Shown piece by piece: positions 44,597-53,477 of a stretch of 64,000 nucleotides of DNA. Position 1 is the first letter of the stretch, and each line of letters begins with the position of its first letter. This DNA is from Pelotalea chapellei. GTDB lineage: Bacteria; Desulfobacterota; Desulfuromonadia; Geobacterales; Pseudopelobacteraceae. Below the pieces are notes generated by a model. That model did no database searches. It saw only the letters and a program-made list of their open reading frames with translations, and was not told the DNA's origin. The stretch is from assembly GCF_018531195.1 (NCBI RefSeq), contig NZ_JAHDYS010000012.1:1-64000 (forward strand), written 5' to 3'. The position numbers and the translations under genes are program-made.

Positions 44597-45684
44597 CACT
44601 CTTCCCTGGCGGCATTGCGGTCGCCAGTCCCTAGTCTTCCCTTCAGCTGTCCGCAGGCTGCTGAAATATCATCACCGCGGCTGCTGCGGGTGATGACCGT
44701 TACATTACGATCGATCAGATATTTGTGAAAGGCATCAACGCTGGACTGGGTTGGCGCTTTGAACCCACATCCTTCGTGTTCGTTGAACGGGATCAGATTA
44801 ACCTTGTTGGGGATGTCGCTGGTCAGGCGCAGCAGTCGTTTGGCATCCTCCAGGGTATCGTTCATGCCTCCGATCATCACGTATTCAAAGGTTACCTTGC
44901 GGCGGCCGGGAAGCGGGAACTTCCGGCAGGCATCGAGAAGCTCCTTGATCGGGTAGCGCCGATTGATCGGCATGATCCTGTTGCGCAGCTCATCAGTGGT
45001 TGCGTTAAGCGATACCGCCAGATTGACATTTGGTATCTCACGCCCAAGTCGTTCCATTTCAGGTACCAATCCGCATGTGGATACGGTAACCCGGCGGTTG
45101 GAGAGCTGCAGCCCGTTTCCATCGATCATGATTTGGATGGCCGGGATCACGTTGTCCAGATTGTGCAGCGGTTCTCCCATACCCATCATAACGATATTGC
45201 GAATCTCTTCGCCAATCTTCCGAACATCCCGTCGCACTGCCATGATCTGGTTGACGATCTCGGCAGTTGTCAAATTGCGGGTCAACTTGAAGGTGCCGGT
45301 CAGACAGAATTCGCATCCCATGGCACAACCGGCCTGGGAGGATATGCATAGGGTGTTGCGTCCCTCGTCCGGGATTAATACCGATTCAACGGCATTACCA
45401 TCTCCGAGGCTGAAAAGATATTTGCGGGTACCATCGCTTCCCTCTTCCACGGCCTCAGGTTCAAGATTGCTGATCCAGGCGGTGGTTTCCAGTTCCTGAC
45501 GAAGGTCCTTGGAGATGTTGGTCATCTCGCCGAAGGAACGGGCATCAAACTGGTATATCCACTTGAATATCTGGGTGGCGCGGAAGCGCTCCTTGCCCTT
45601 GCCCTGGAGGAACCGTTCCAGAGCGGGAAGGGTCAGATTTTTGAAATCTGTTTTTGTTGCAGGTGTTGTCATTGTCGTATCCAT
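44596..45684 (-). CDS. rlmN: 23S rRNA (adenine2503-C2)-methyltransferase RlmN
   Basis: A 362-residue radical SAM methylase. The cluster motif is [12 protein letters not shown] (Cx3Cx2C), preceded by a typical [22 protein letters not shown] block; [18 protein letters not shown] and [14 protein letters not shown] carry the SAM-binding and methyl-carrying Cys regions, and CGQLKG near the C-terminus is the second catalytic Cys. It methylates C2 of A2503 in 23S rRNA and A37 of some tRNAs. Start at 45684 or at 45672 (second Met). Downstream of mtgA by 36 bp. Confidence 0.95.
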   Translation of the reverse strand: MDTTMTTPATKTDFKNLTLPALERFLQGKGKERFRATQIFKWIYQFDARSFGEMTNISKDLRQELETTAWISNLEPEAVEEGSDGTRKYLFSLGDGNAVESVLIPDEGRNTLCISSQAGCAMGCEFCLTGTFKLTRNLTTAEIVNQIMAVRRDVRKIGEEIRNIVMMGMGEPLHNLDNVIPAIQIMIDGNGLQLSNRRVTVSTCGLVPEMERLGREIPNVNLAVSLNATTDELRNRIMPINRRYPIKELLDACRKFPLPGRRKVTFEYVMIGGMNDTLEDAKRLLRLTSDIPNKVNLIPFNEHEGCGFKAPTQSSVDAFHKYLIDRNVTVITRSSRGDDISAACGQLKGRLGTGDRNAAREE

Positions 45685-45720
45685 CTATCAGATCATGCCT
45701 TTGCAGTTCAGTAGTGGTTT

Positions 45721-46668
45721 TCAGCGCTCGGCAGGTTGCGCCGCCGGTGCATCTTGTTGTTCTGGTGGCGGAGGCTCGGTCGCTGCCGGATGCTCGCCAT
45801 TCGGCTGTGCCCCGGTATCCCCGGTCTGCTGGTCATCCTCTGTAGTCTGCTCAACCGGTGCCTGAGCAGAAGAGTGTGTTGCGAACACGGCCTCTTTTTC
45901 TATACTCTTGTCCACTTTGGCCTGAAGTCTGCCAACATTCGGCGATTGGGCGAGGGCCGCCGCATATTCATCATTACTAAGGACTCCCTTCTGACGAAGC
46001 AGTTTCAGGATCATGTCCGATCGTTTCAGTACTCGTCCCAGGTTCTTGTAGGGGTTGTACGCTATCCGCGGGCCGGGAAGCATGGCAGCCAGAAAAGCAC
46101 ACTCCCGCGGAGTGAGGGCTGAAGCCGGCTTGCCAAAGTAATACTGCGCGCCGTGGCCAATGCCGTACACCATTGGGCCCAGTTCAACTACATTCAGATA
46201 AAGCTCGATAATGCGCCCTTTGGTGAGTTCCTGTTCCATACGCCATGCCAGATATATTTCCTTGAACTTGCGAGTGATGGTTTTTTCACGCGAAAGATAA
46301 AGGTTTTTGGCAGCCTGCTGGGTAATGGTCGAAGCACCTCTGGCAAAACTCTTCTTCTCTAAATCATACTTGATGGCCTCTTTGATGGCTTTCACATCAA
46401 AGCCCTCATGTTTGTAAAAATTGCTGTCCTCTGCCAGAATCACTGCCCATTTCATTTCGGAAGGGATGCGACCGGATGGTGTCCAATGCCGATTTTTGGG
46501 GCCTACTACTAAAGCATGGTAGCTGCCATGCCAGTCCTTGACCTGAATGGTGCGTGTAAAGCTGCGTGCCGCAAGCTCGGAGACTGGCGGCAGAGATGCC
46601 AGAGTGATCCCTATATATGCTGCATAGACGCAGCAGATCAGCAGCAGTATCAGGATGAGTCTTTTCAC
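45721..46668 (-). CDS. mtgA: Monofunctional peptidoglycan glycosyltransferase MtgA
   Basis: A 315-residue protein: one N-terminal TM helix (LILILLLICCVYAAYIGITLA), then a GT51 domain with the catalytic Glu in ILAEDSNFYKHEGFD, RGASTITQQAAKNLYLS, KFKEIYLAWRMEQELTKGRIIELYLNVVELG and the ending ALTPRECAFLAAMLPGP. No transpeptidase domain follows. A low-complexity Pro/Glu/Gln/Ala tail (about residues 268-315) is unusual for MtgA and lacks a fold. It polymerises lipid II to glycan strands. It lies between the flavodiiron gene and rlmN on minus. Confidence 0.92.
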   Translation of the reverse strand: MKRLILILLLICCVYAAYIGITLASLPPVSELAARSFTRTIQVKDWHGSYHALVVGPKNRHWTPSGRIPSEMKWAVILAEDSNFYKHEGFDVKAIKEAIKYDLEKKSFARGASTITQQAAKNLYLSREKTITRKFKEIYLAWRMEQELTKGRIIELYLNVVELGPMVYGIGHGAQYYFGKPASALTPRECAFLAAMLPGPRIAYNPYKNLGRVLKRSDMILKLLRQKGVLSNDEYAAALAQSPNVGRLQAKVDKSIEKEAVFATHSSAQAPVEQTTEDDQQTGDTGAQPNGEHPAATEPPPPEQQDAPAAQPAER

Positions 46669-46686
46669 GCAATTTCCTTGGCATTA

Positions 46687-46727
46687 CGTGCAAATCCCCT
46701 GATCAGTTTCTCCAGGGGATTTGCACG
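46687..46727. other. Long perfect hairpin between fprA and mtgA
   Basis: A 15-bp perfect inverted repeat (CGTGCAAATCCCCTG at 46687-46701 and its complement at 46713-46727) around an 11-nt loop. It lies between the flavodiiron gene (ends 46767) and mtgA. There is no T run, so it is perhaps an mRNA-processing hairpin; the fold would be very stable. Confidence 0.6.
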
Positions 46728-46766
46728 GCATGTAGACAGTGCTTTGATTTCAAAACAAACAGCCTG

Positions 46767-47960
46767 TCAGTTTTTTTTCAGAACCTCTTCTGACAAGGCC
46801 TTGCCGAGCGCTTCGCATTGGACCAGTATTTCTTCTGTGGGTTTGAACGGAGCCTTCACGATTGGCTCGGAAATTTTGAAACCTACACTTTTAAGTCGCT
46901 CTTCAGCCATTTTACAGGCTTCACCGCTCCAGCCGTAACTGCCGAACAGGCCGGCTATATTGGTCTTGAGCTTGACGGTGCTCAGGTAGGCCAGCACGTC
47001 CCACATCGGCTTGGGGATATCCCTGACGATGGTTGGAATGCCGAAAATAAGGGCGTCAGCATCTTCCATCAGATTTCGGATCTCGTTTGAGCTTAAGTGG
47101 CTGATGTGGAAGCTGATTACTTCTACGCCATTCAGAGAGGCCCCGGCAGCAACGGCCTGGGCCATTTTTTCGGTGTTGCCGTGGGGTGAAAGGTAGAGGA
47201 TCACTGTTTTTTTCGAGTGGGAAACCGGCTTGCTCCATGTCTCGAACTGCTGGATAACTTTCCACGGGTCCCGTCTGATGATCGGTCCATGGCTGGGACA
47301 AATCATGTCGATCACATCGTGGCGAATTTTTTCTACTGCAGCCAGAACCTTGTCCTTGAAGGGGCGGAAAATGCAGTCGAAATAAAACTGTCGTGCTGAC
47401 GTTATGTCTTCATTTTCATCGTTGAAAATTTTTCCGGGTGAGCAATAATGAGCCCCGAAAGCATCACAGGTAAACAGGATGTTTTCTTCTTCCAGGCGGG
47501 TGAACATGGTGTCAGGCCAGTGCAGAAAAGGAGCAGTGATGAAACGCAGGGTGCGACCACCAAGGTCGATTGTGTCGCCATCCTTGATGACCAGGGACTT
47601 GAACGGCTTGTGCAGCAGATTGGCCAGAAAGTTCTTGGCAGCTTGGGTTGAAATTACCGTCGCCTCGGGACATTGCTCCAGCAGATAGCCCAACGAACCG
47701 GAATGATCCGGCTCCGCATGGTTGACGATGATGTAATCAATTTTGTCGAGTGAGGTCAGTGATTTGACCTTGTCCATGTATTCATCGACACGCTTGGCTT
47801 TGACTGTGTCGATAATAGCTGTTTTTGCATTCCCTCTGATCAAATATGCATTATAGGTGGTACCGTGCTCAGTCGGAAAAAGATCATCAAATGTCCGTAG
47901 TTCCGGATCCTCTGAACCGATCCAGAATAGATCAGGTTTTACTTCGATAGCTTGAGGCAT
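46767..47960 (-). CDS. A-type flavodiiron protein (FprA)
   Basis: A 397-residue flavodiiron protein. The N-terminal beta-lactamase-like part holds the diiron ligands: HAEPDHSG (HxExD), APFLHWPDTM, FTCDAFGAHY and CPSHGPI. The C-terminal flavodoxin domain begins ILYLSPHGNTEKMAQAVAAG (FMN phosphate loop) and continues FGIPTIVRDIPKPM and FGSYGWSGEACKM. No rubredoxin or flavin reductase is fused, so it depends on another electron donor. It reduces O2 or NO to harmless products in anaerobes. It stands at the head of the fprA - mtgA - rlmN - HDOD array. Confidence 0.94.
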   Translation of the reverse strand: MPQAIEVKPDLFWIGSEDPELRTFDDLFPTEHGTTYNAYLIRGNAKTAIIDTVKAKRVDEYMDKVKSLTSLDKIDYIIVNHAEPDHSGSLGYLLEQCPEATVISTQAAKNFLANLLHKPFKSLVIKDGDTIDLGGRTLRFITAPFLHWPDTMFTRLEEENILFTCDAFGAHYCSPGKIFNDENEDITSARQFYFDCIFRPFKDKVLAAVEKIRHDVIDMICPSHGPIIRRDPWKVIQQFETWSKPVSHSKKTVILYLSPHGNTEKMAQAVAAGASLNGVEVISFHISHLSSNEIRNLMEDADALIFGIPTIVRDIPKPMWDVLAYLSTVKLKTNIAGLFGSYGWSGEACKMAEERLKSVGFKISEPIVKAPFKPTEEILVQCEALGKALSEEVLKKN

Positions 47961-48173
47961 GCTGTTTCTCCTTGTGATTCACTCGAACAGAGCAGGAACA
48001 GACTCTATCAGGATAATTCAGTTATGGTATTACAATAGGATTGGGAATAATATACTTAAAACGTTTTTTGTCAATATAACCTCAGGTTCGCTCTCTGTTG
48101 TTATCAACCTCCTGCAATTTACTGCATCTGGAAGAGAACTTGCGGGAGGGTTACAGTCAGGCAAGGAAAACAA

Positions 48174-49526
48174 GTGAAACAGAAAACCATCTTTACCTGT
48201 CAGAAATGCGGCAGCCAGTCACCCAAATGGTTGGGTAAGTGTCCCGATTGCGGTTCATGGAACAGCATGGTCGAAGAAGTTACTGTTAAAGCGGGACCTG
48301 GTTCTTCTATACGGGAACAGTCACGGCCGATACCGATCTGCGATGTTCCTGCCCAATCGGAAACCCGGGTGGAAACAGGTGTCGGAGAGTTGGACCGTGT
48401 ACTGGGTGGGGGCATTGTTCCCGGTTCACTCGTGCTGATTGGTGGCGATCCGGGTATCGGCAAATCAACACTTCTGTTGCAGGCCATGCATAATCTGGCC
48501 AAGGACGATAAAAAACAGGTGCTGTATGTTTCCGGCGAAGAGTCAGCATCCCAGACACGTTTGCGGGGAGAGCGCCTGGGGGCCTCCCACCGCAATTTAT
48601 TAATCCTGGCCGAAAATTCTCTGGAAGCCATTCTGTCTCATGCGACCACACTCACTCCGCGCGTTATGGTTGTGGACTCTATCCAGACGGTCTGGACCTC
48701 GAGTCTTGAATCTGCCCCCGGCAGTGTCAGTCAGGTACGGGAATCTGCCGGCAAGTTGATGATGCTTGCCAAGGGAAGCGGCATACCGATTTTCATAGTA
48801 GGGCATGTCACCAAGGATGGCGCCATAGCAGGTCCGCGGGTTCTGGAGCACATGGTTGACACAGTGCTATATTTCGAAGGAGATGGCAGTCACCCTTTTC
48901 GCATACTGCGGGCGGTCAAGAATCGTTTTGGTTCAACAAACGAGATCGGTGTCTTTGAGATGAAGCAGGAAGGGTTACGTTGTGTGGATAACCCCTCGGA
49001 GCTGTTTCTCTCCGAGCGCCCACTGGATGTTTCCGGTTCCGTCGTAACTTCCTCCCTGGAAGGAACCCGTCCTTTGCTGGTGGAACTGCAGGCTTTGGTG
49101 ACCCAGACATCCTTCGGTGTTCCCCGGCGTACAACAATCGGGGTGGATCACAACCGGTTGGCCTTGCTGGTGGCGGTACTGGAAAAGAAAGTCGGACTAC
49201 ACCTGGCCGGGCAGGACATTTTCCTTAATGCTGCAGGTGGAGTCCGCCTGAATGAACCGGCTGTTGATTTGGCCATGATCATGGCAGTAGCTTCCAGTCA
49301 CCTGGATAAAGCGATACCCTCGCATACTGTAATTTTGGGAGAAGTGGGACTGGCAGGAGAGGTGCGAGCCATAACCCAGCCGGAGCAGCGGATAGCTGAA
49401 GCTGAAAAACTTGGCTTCAAAACATGTATTCTTCCTGCTGGAAATGTAAAGAGGCTCAAAAAAGGGAAGATTGCATTGCGGGGTGTTGGCTCGGTTGATG
49501 AAGCGATGCAGCTGCTTATGCAGTAG
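48174..49526 (+). CDS. radA: DNA repair protein RadA (Sms)
   Basis: A 450-residue protein. An N-terminal zinc finger (CQKCGSQSPKWLGKCPDCGSW) is followed by a RecA-like ATPase with Walker A GGDPGIGKST and LMVVDSIQT-type Walker B (VMVVDSIQTVW), the RadA-specific KNRFG motif (VKNRFGSTNEIGVFEM), and a C-terminal Lon-protease-like domain (GVRLNEPAVDLAMIMAVASS). It migrates branches in recombinational repair. The start is GTG at 48174, with AAGG upstream. It is the first gene of a plus-strand run with dksA and a kinase. Confidence 0.95.
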   Translation: MKQKTIFTCQKCGSQSPKWLGKCPDCGSWNSMVEEVTVKAGPGSSIREQSRPIPICDVPAQSETRVETGVGELDRVLGGGIVPGSLVLIGGDPGIGKSTLLLQAMHNLAKDDKKQVLYVSGEESASQTRLRGERLGASHRNLLILAENSLEAILSHATTLTPRVMVVDSIQTVWTSSLESAPGSVSQVRESAGKLMMLAKGSGIPIFIVGHVTKDGAIAGPRVLEHMVDTVLYFEGDGSHPFRILRAVKNRFGSTNEIGVFEMKQEGLRCVDNPSELFLSERPLDVSGSVVTSSLEGTRPLLVELQALVTQTSFGVPRRTTIGVDHNRLALLVAVLEKKVGLHLAGQDIFLNAAGGVRLNEPAVDLAMIMAVASSHLDKAIPSHTVILGEVGLAGEVRAITQPEQRIAEAEKLGFKTCILPAGNVKRLKKGKIALRGVGSVDEAMQLLMQ

Positions 49527-49598
49527 CTATTTTTTTCTGGACTTGAACCACGGTAATCTTTAATATTATCCAATTCGACACAAAGTCAGGAGCTGGCC

Positions 49599-49955
49599 AT
49601 GGAAGTTGAAAAACTTGAGTATTTCAGAAGTGTCCTCAATGATGAAATGAAGGCCCTTTTGGGTGAGGCAGGCAAAACTGTTACCGAAATGAACTCAGAC
49701 GCATCCAATTTCCCCGACCCTACCGACCGGGCTACCCAGGAGTCGGATCGCAATTTCGAATTACGTATCCGCGACCGGGAGCGCAAACTGATCAACAAGA
49801 TCAAGGATGCCTTGGATCGTATCGATACCGGGGAGTTCGGTGTTTGCGAGGAATGCGGCGATCCGATCAGTGAGGCTCGTCTGAAAGTGCGTCCGGTAAC
49901 TACGCTCTGCATTAATTGCAAGATGGAAGAGGAACAAAAAGAAAAGCGTCAGTAA
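49599..49955 (+). CDS. dksA: DksA/TraR-family zinc-finger protein
   Basis: A 118-residue protein with an N-terminal coiled-coil part (LEYFRSVLNDEMKALLGEAGKTV; RNFELRIRDRERKLINKIKDAL) and a C4 zinc finger (CEECGD ... CINCK). The pair of acidic residues at the coiled-coil tip (PDPTDRATQESDR) matches DksA. It binds RNA polymerase in the secondary channel and, with ppGpp, adjusts rRNA and amino-acid promoters. AGGAG lies before the ATG. It is shorter than E. coli DksA, as is usual in this group. Confidence 0.92.
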   Translation: MEVEKLEYFRSVLNDEMKALLGEAGKTVTEMNSDASNFPDPTDRATQESDRNFELRIRDRERKLINKIKDALDRIDTGEFGVCEECGDPISEARLKVRPVTTLCINCKMEEEQKEKRQ

Positions 49956-49991
49956 CTGCTGTTATCCTCCTTTCCCGCAGCAGGTGCCCGC

Positions 49992-51368
49992 ATGGACGAT
50001 CCTGGCATTCCCAACAAAGCTACAGACAAAAAGCTTACTGAACTGGTTCTGTTATACCAGTTCAGTAATACCCTTCTATCCACAATCCGTCTCAACAAAC
50101 TCACCCACCTTATTCTCACTGCCCTCACTTCCGGTACGCCGCCGCTTTTCGAGCGCGCCATGCTCTTTCTTCTCAATGAAAAATCCGGTGTTCTTCAAGG
50201 TATGCTTGGAGTTACCCTGTCTTCTGCAGCCGATCTTGTTGTCGTCGGTGGTGAAGAAAATCCTCTCCTCAGTCGCTGGGATATCAGCGATGAAGTGATT
50301 TCCCGCCAGCGTGAAGCAGAAATTTGCTCGAACATCAAAGCCATGCGTATCGAAGTGACCGCAGACTGCCCTGTAATCAGGCAAGTTGTCATGGAAAACC
50401 GCCTCTATCACTCCGACAAGGTGGATTGCATCGAATGTCCTAGCTGTGCCTCCTTTCGCAAGCTCGGCGCCACCTCCTTTGCAGCCGTACCCCTGCTCTC
50501 GCGTGAGAAGAGCCTGGGAATGGTTGTGGTGGATAATCCGAACTCGGGCAACAAGCTGAGCATGGATGATCTGCATTTTTTGCAGCTCTTTGCAAGCCAG
50601 GCCGGCATGGCCATCGAAAATTCGATGCTCTACAACCGGATCGAGGAAGCGCATTCCAATCTGCGCGATGCAAGAGAACGTCTCCTCCATGGCGAACGAT
50701 TGGCAGCAATCGGCGAGATGGCGGCAAACATGGCCCATGAACTCAAAAACCCCCTCATCACCATCGGAGGTTTCTCGTCGCGCCTGCTTAAGGTATTGCC
50801 CCCTGAAGGGCGTGAACACCGTTATGCTGAGACCATTGTCCGGGAGGTTAGTCGCCTGGAGAAGATGCTATCGGATATTCTGGCTTACTCCCGAAAACCG
50901 ACCATCTGCTACAATCTGTGTGAACTAAGAGAAATTTTGAAAGAATGCTTTGATGGCTGCACCACGGCACTTGAAGATTACAACGTGCAGTTGTCAGCTT
51001 CCCTTGGAAACCACCCTTGGCTCTTGCTGGGAGATGCACATCAGTTGAAGCAGGTCTTTCTCAACCTGCTGCTGAATGCGTGTGAGGCAATGACGGATGG
51101 CGGCACCATAACGATTGCCCTCGAAGAATCTCTGGACAAAGACCTGGTGACGATTAGCATAAGTGATACCGGCGGAGGGATTCCGGTCGACATGCTCTCC
51201 AAGATATTTGCGCCCTTTTTCACCACGAAACCTAATGGTACAGGCCTGGGTCTGGCAATTGCCAACCGAATTGTGATCAACCACAGTGGTACCCTCCAAG
51301 TCACCAATGGCGCAAGGGGTGCAATTTTCACAGTAACTCTGCCGCTACTGCAGCCGGAACAGTCATAA
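49992..51368 (+). CDS. GAF-domain sensor histidine kinase
   Basis: A 458-residue soluble kinase: a GAF domain at about 20-215 with a Cys cluster (DCPVIRQ, DCIECPSCASF), then a HisKA motif (AANMAHELKNPLITIGGFSS) near residue 250 and an ATPase domain (LLLNACEAMTDGGTI, SDTGGGIP, GTGLGLAIANRI). The Cys-rich insert suggests a redox or metal ligand. No receiver follows and no cognate regulator is adjacent. It begins 36 bp after dksA and ends 2 bp before the tRNA. Confidence 0.9.
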   Translation: MDDPGIPNKATDKKLTELVLLYQFSNTLLSTIRLNKLTHLILTALTSGTPPLFERAMLFLLNEKSGVLQGMLGVTLSSAADLVVVGGEENPLLSRWDISDEVISRQREAEICSNIKAMRIEVTADCPVIRQVVMENRLYHSDKVDCIECPSCASFRKLGATSFAAVPLLSREKSLGMVVVDNPNSGNKLSMDDLHFLQLFASQAGMAIENSMLYNRIEEAHSNLRDARERLLHGERLAAIGEMAANMAHELKNPLITIGGFSSRLLKVLPPEGREHRYAETIVREVSRLEKMLSDILAYSRKPTICYNLCELREILKECFDGCTTALEDYNVQLSASLGNHPWLLLGDAHQLKQVFLNLLLNACEAMTDGGTITIALEESLDKDLVTISISDTGGGIPVDMLSKIFAPFFTTKPNGTGLGLAIANRIVINHSGTLQVTNGARGAIFTVTLPLLQPEQS

Positions 51369-51370
51369 AT

Positions 51371-51446
51371 GGGGATGTAGCTCAGCTGGGAGAGCGCTGC
51401 CTTCGCAAGGCATAGGTCGGGAGTTCGATCCTCCTCATCTCCACCA
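51371..51446 (+). tRNA. tRNA-Ala (anticodon CGC)
   Basis: The 76-nt cloverleaf folds: acceptor GGGGATG with CATCTCC, D arm GCTCAGCTGGGAGAGC, anticodon arm CTGCC-TTCGCAA-GGCAT with loop TTCGCAA (anticodon CGC, reads GCG; the outermost pair is C-T mismatched), T arm GGGAG-TTCGATC-CTCCT, discriminator A, and an encoded CCA. It follows directly after the kinase gene and may share its transcript. Confidence 0.95.
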
Positions 51447-51455
51447 CCAAAAACA

Positions 51456-51508
51456 AAGGGCCTACAGCATTTGCTGTAGGCCCTTATCTGTAGGCGGCCC
51501 CTACAGAT
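51456..51508 (+). terminator. Tandem hairpins after tRNA-Ala
   Basis: A 14-bp stem (AAGGGCCTACAGCA at 51456-51469 with its complement at 51472-51485) is followed at once by a second, 9-bp stem (ATCTGTAGG at 51486-51494 with CCTACAGAT at 51500-51508). The second arm repeats CTGTAGG from the first. A T run is weak. The first hairpin probably ends the tRNA transcript; the second may be a partial duplication. Confidence 0.65.
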
Positions 51509-51611
51509 TGTCAATTGGCCCTTTTCTGACTAATTGGTAACATTAATTTTGTCCTCCGGTGACATGAATTATCACCACAACAAACAACAACAACAAACCC
51601 TTCCTACTACA

Positions 51612-53441
51612 CTATTCCACCGTTACACTTTTGGCCAGGTTTCTCGGCTGATCAACGTCGGTCCCTTTGAGCACTGCAACATGATAGGCGAGCAGCTGCA
51701 GTGGTACGGAAAGCAGCAGCGGGTCCAAGTCTTCGCATAGGCTGGGGATTTCAATAAAATCCTCAACTCGCCCGGCAATATCTTCAGCTCCTGTGGTGCA
51801 CAAGGCTATTACCCTGCCGCCACGGGCGCTGACTTCTTCCATATTGGAAAGCGTCTTGTCAAAGTTGCTGCTGCGCGGTACCAGCATGACCACCGGCACT
51901 TCTTCGTCGATCAGGGCGATGGGACCATGTTTCATCTCCCCCGCAGCATAGCCCTCGGCATGGATGTAGGATATCTCCTTGAGCTTAAGCGCGCCCTCCA
52001 AGGCGATTGGAAAATTTTTGCCACGGCCGAGGTAAAGGAAATCCCGCGCGTTCATGTACTTGCGGGCAATCTTCTCGGTCAGGCTATTCAGAGTCAGAAC
52101 CTCTTCCAGCAAGGCCGGGACATGTTTGAGTGCAGCAATCATGCTTTGGCCTGCCGCCAGGTCAATCGTACCGATGGATCTCCCCATACGTATCGTGAAC
52201 AGGTACAGGGCGGTCAGCTGGGTCACAAAAGCCTTGGTCGAGGCAACACCGATCTCGGGACCGGCATGGGTATAGATCACTCCCGCTGATTCACGGGCTA
52301 TGGAGGAATCAACTACATTGCAGATGGCCATGTTCATGGCGCCCCGCGCCTTGGCTTCACGCAATGCGGCCAGGGTGTCGGCAGTCTCTCCCGATTGAGA
52401 GATGACCATTACCATCGTGCTTTCATCAATGACCGGATTGCGGTAGCGAAATTCGGAAGCGATATCCACTTCCACCGGTATGCGGCAGTGCCCCTCGAGG
52501 TAGAATTTGCCAACCAGCGCAGCATGCCAGGAAGTACCACAGGCTATGATGATGATGCGCTTGACAGCCGCCAACTGACAGTCGTTGAAGTTCAATCCTT
52601 CCAGGTACACATCCCCTTCACTCTCCAGAAGACGGCCGGCAATAGTGTCGCGTACAGCGCGCGGCTGTTCGTGGATCTCCTTGAGCATGAAATGCTTGTA
52701 GCCCCCCTTTTCAGCCATCAAAGGGGACCAGTCGATATGGCGCGGCTTTTTGTCGAGCGAAGTTCCGGCGATAGTTGAGAAGGATACGCCGTTGTCACGA
52801 AAGACCGCCATCTCGCCATCTTCCATAAAAACCATTTCACGGGTATGTGCCAGAATAGCGGGAATGTCGGAAGCAACAAAAAATTCCTCAGCCCCCAATC
52901 CAACAACCATGGGCGAACCAAGCTTGGCTGCTATGAGGGTTTTGGGTTCCTTCTCACTGAGAACGCATACCGCATAGGCGCCATGCAGAGCGGTCAAAGC
53001 CAGCCGCACCGCCTTTTCGAAATCAGGTTCCGTTTTAAGTGTTTCTTCGATGAGGTGTGAGATGACTTCGGTATCAGTCTCGCTCTTGAATACGTGTCCT
53101 GCCTGTCTGAGCTGTTCGCGCAATTGAAGGTAATTCTCGATGATGCCGTTATGCACGACGATAATATGCCCGGCTTTATGGGGATGGGCATTGATCTCGG
53201 AGGGGCGGCCATGGGTTGCCCAGCGGGTATGTCCAATGCCGATGGTTCCATGCAGGGGTTGCTCCCGGAGCAGGTTCTCCAAATTTATCAGCTTGCCCTC
53301 GCTACGCCGGATTCCGGCCTCGCCAGTCATCAAGGTTGCAATACCCGCAGAATCGTATCCGCGATATTCAAGTTTTTTCAATCCTTCAACAATTACAGGG
53401 GTAGCTTCCTGACCCCCAATATAACCGACAATACCGCACAT
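51612..53441 (-). CDS. glmS: Glutamine-fructose-6-phosphate aminotransferase GlmS
   Basis: A 609-residue enzyme. It begins [10 protein letters not shown] with the catalytic Cys1 (after Met removal), continues with [21 protein letters not shown] and the glutaminase part, then two SIS domains ([62 protein letters not shown]) and ends LAKSVTVE. It makes glucosamine-6-phosphate for cell wall and lipopolysaccharide. The start at 53441 is certain from the mature Cys. There is no sign of a glmS ribozyme upstream. A kinase gene lies 36 bp upstream on the same strand. Confidence 0.96.
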   Translation of the reverse strand: MCGIVGYIGGQEATPVIVEGLKKLEYRGYDSAGIATLMTGEAGIRRSEGKLINLENLLREQPLHGTIGIGHTRWATHGRPSEINAHPHKAGHIIVVHNGIIENYLQLREQLRQAGHVFKSETDTEVISHLIEETLKTEPDFEKAVRLALTALHGAYAVCVLSEKEPKTLIAAKLGSPMVVGLGAEEFFVASDIPAILAHTREMVFMEDGEMAVFRDNGVSFSTIAGTSLDKKPRHIDWSPLMAEKGGYKHFMLKEIHEQPRAVRDTIAGRLLESEGDVYLEGLNFNDCQLAAVKRIIIIACGTSWHAALVGKFYLEGHCRIPVEVDIASEFRYRNPVIDESTMVMVISQSGETADTLAALREAKARGAMNMAICNVVDSSIARESAGVIYTHAGPEIGVASTKAFVTQLTALYLFTIRMGRSIGTIDLAAGQSMIAALKHVPALLEEVLTLNSLTEKIARKYMNARDFLYLGRGKNFPIALEGALKLKEISYIHAEGYAAGEMKHGPIALIDEEVPVVMLVPRSSNFDKTLSNMEEVSARGGRVIALCTTGAEDIAGRVEDFIEIPSLCEDLDPLLLSVPLQLLAYHVAVLKGTDVDQPRNLAKSVTVE

Positions 53442-53477
53442 TAAACGCCTCCGGATCAACAGTAGTGAGTGATAAAA

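Noticed and set aside
53442-53477. glmS ribozyme
   Set aside because: The gap before glmS is only 36 bp, too short for the ribozyme, and no core motif is present.
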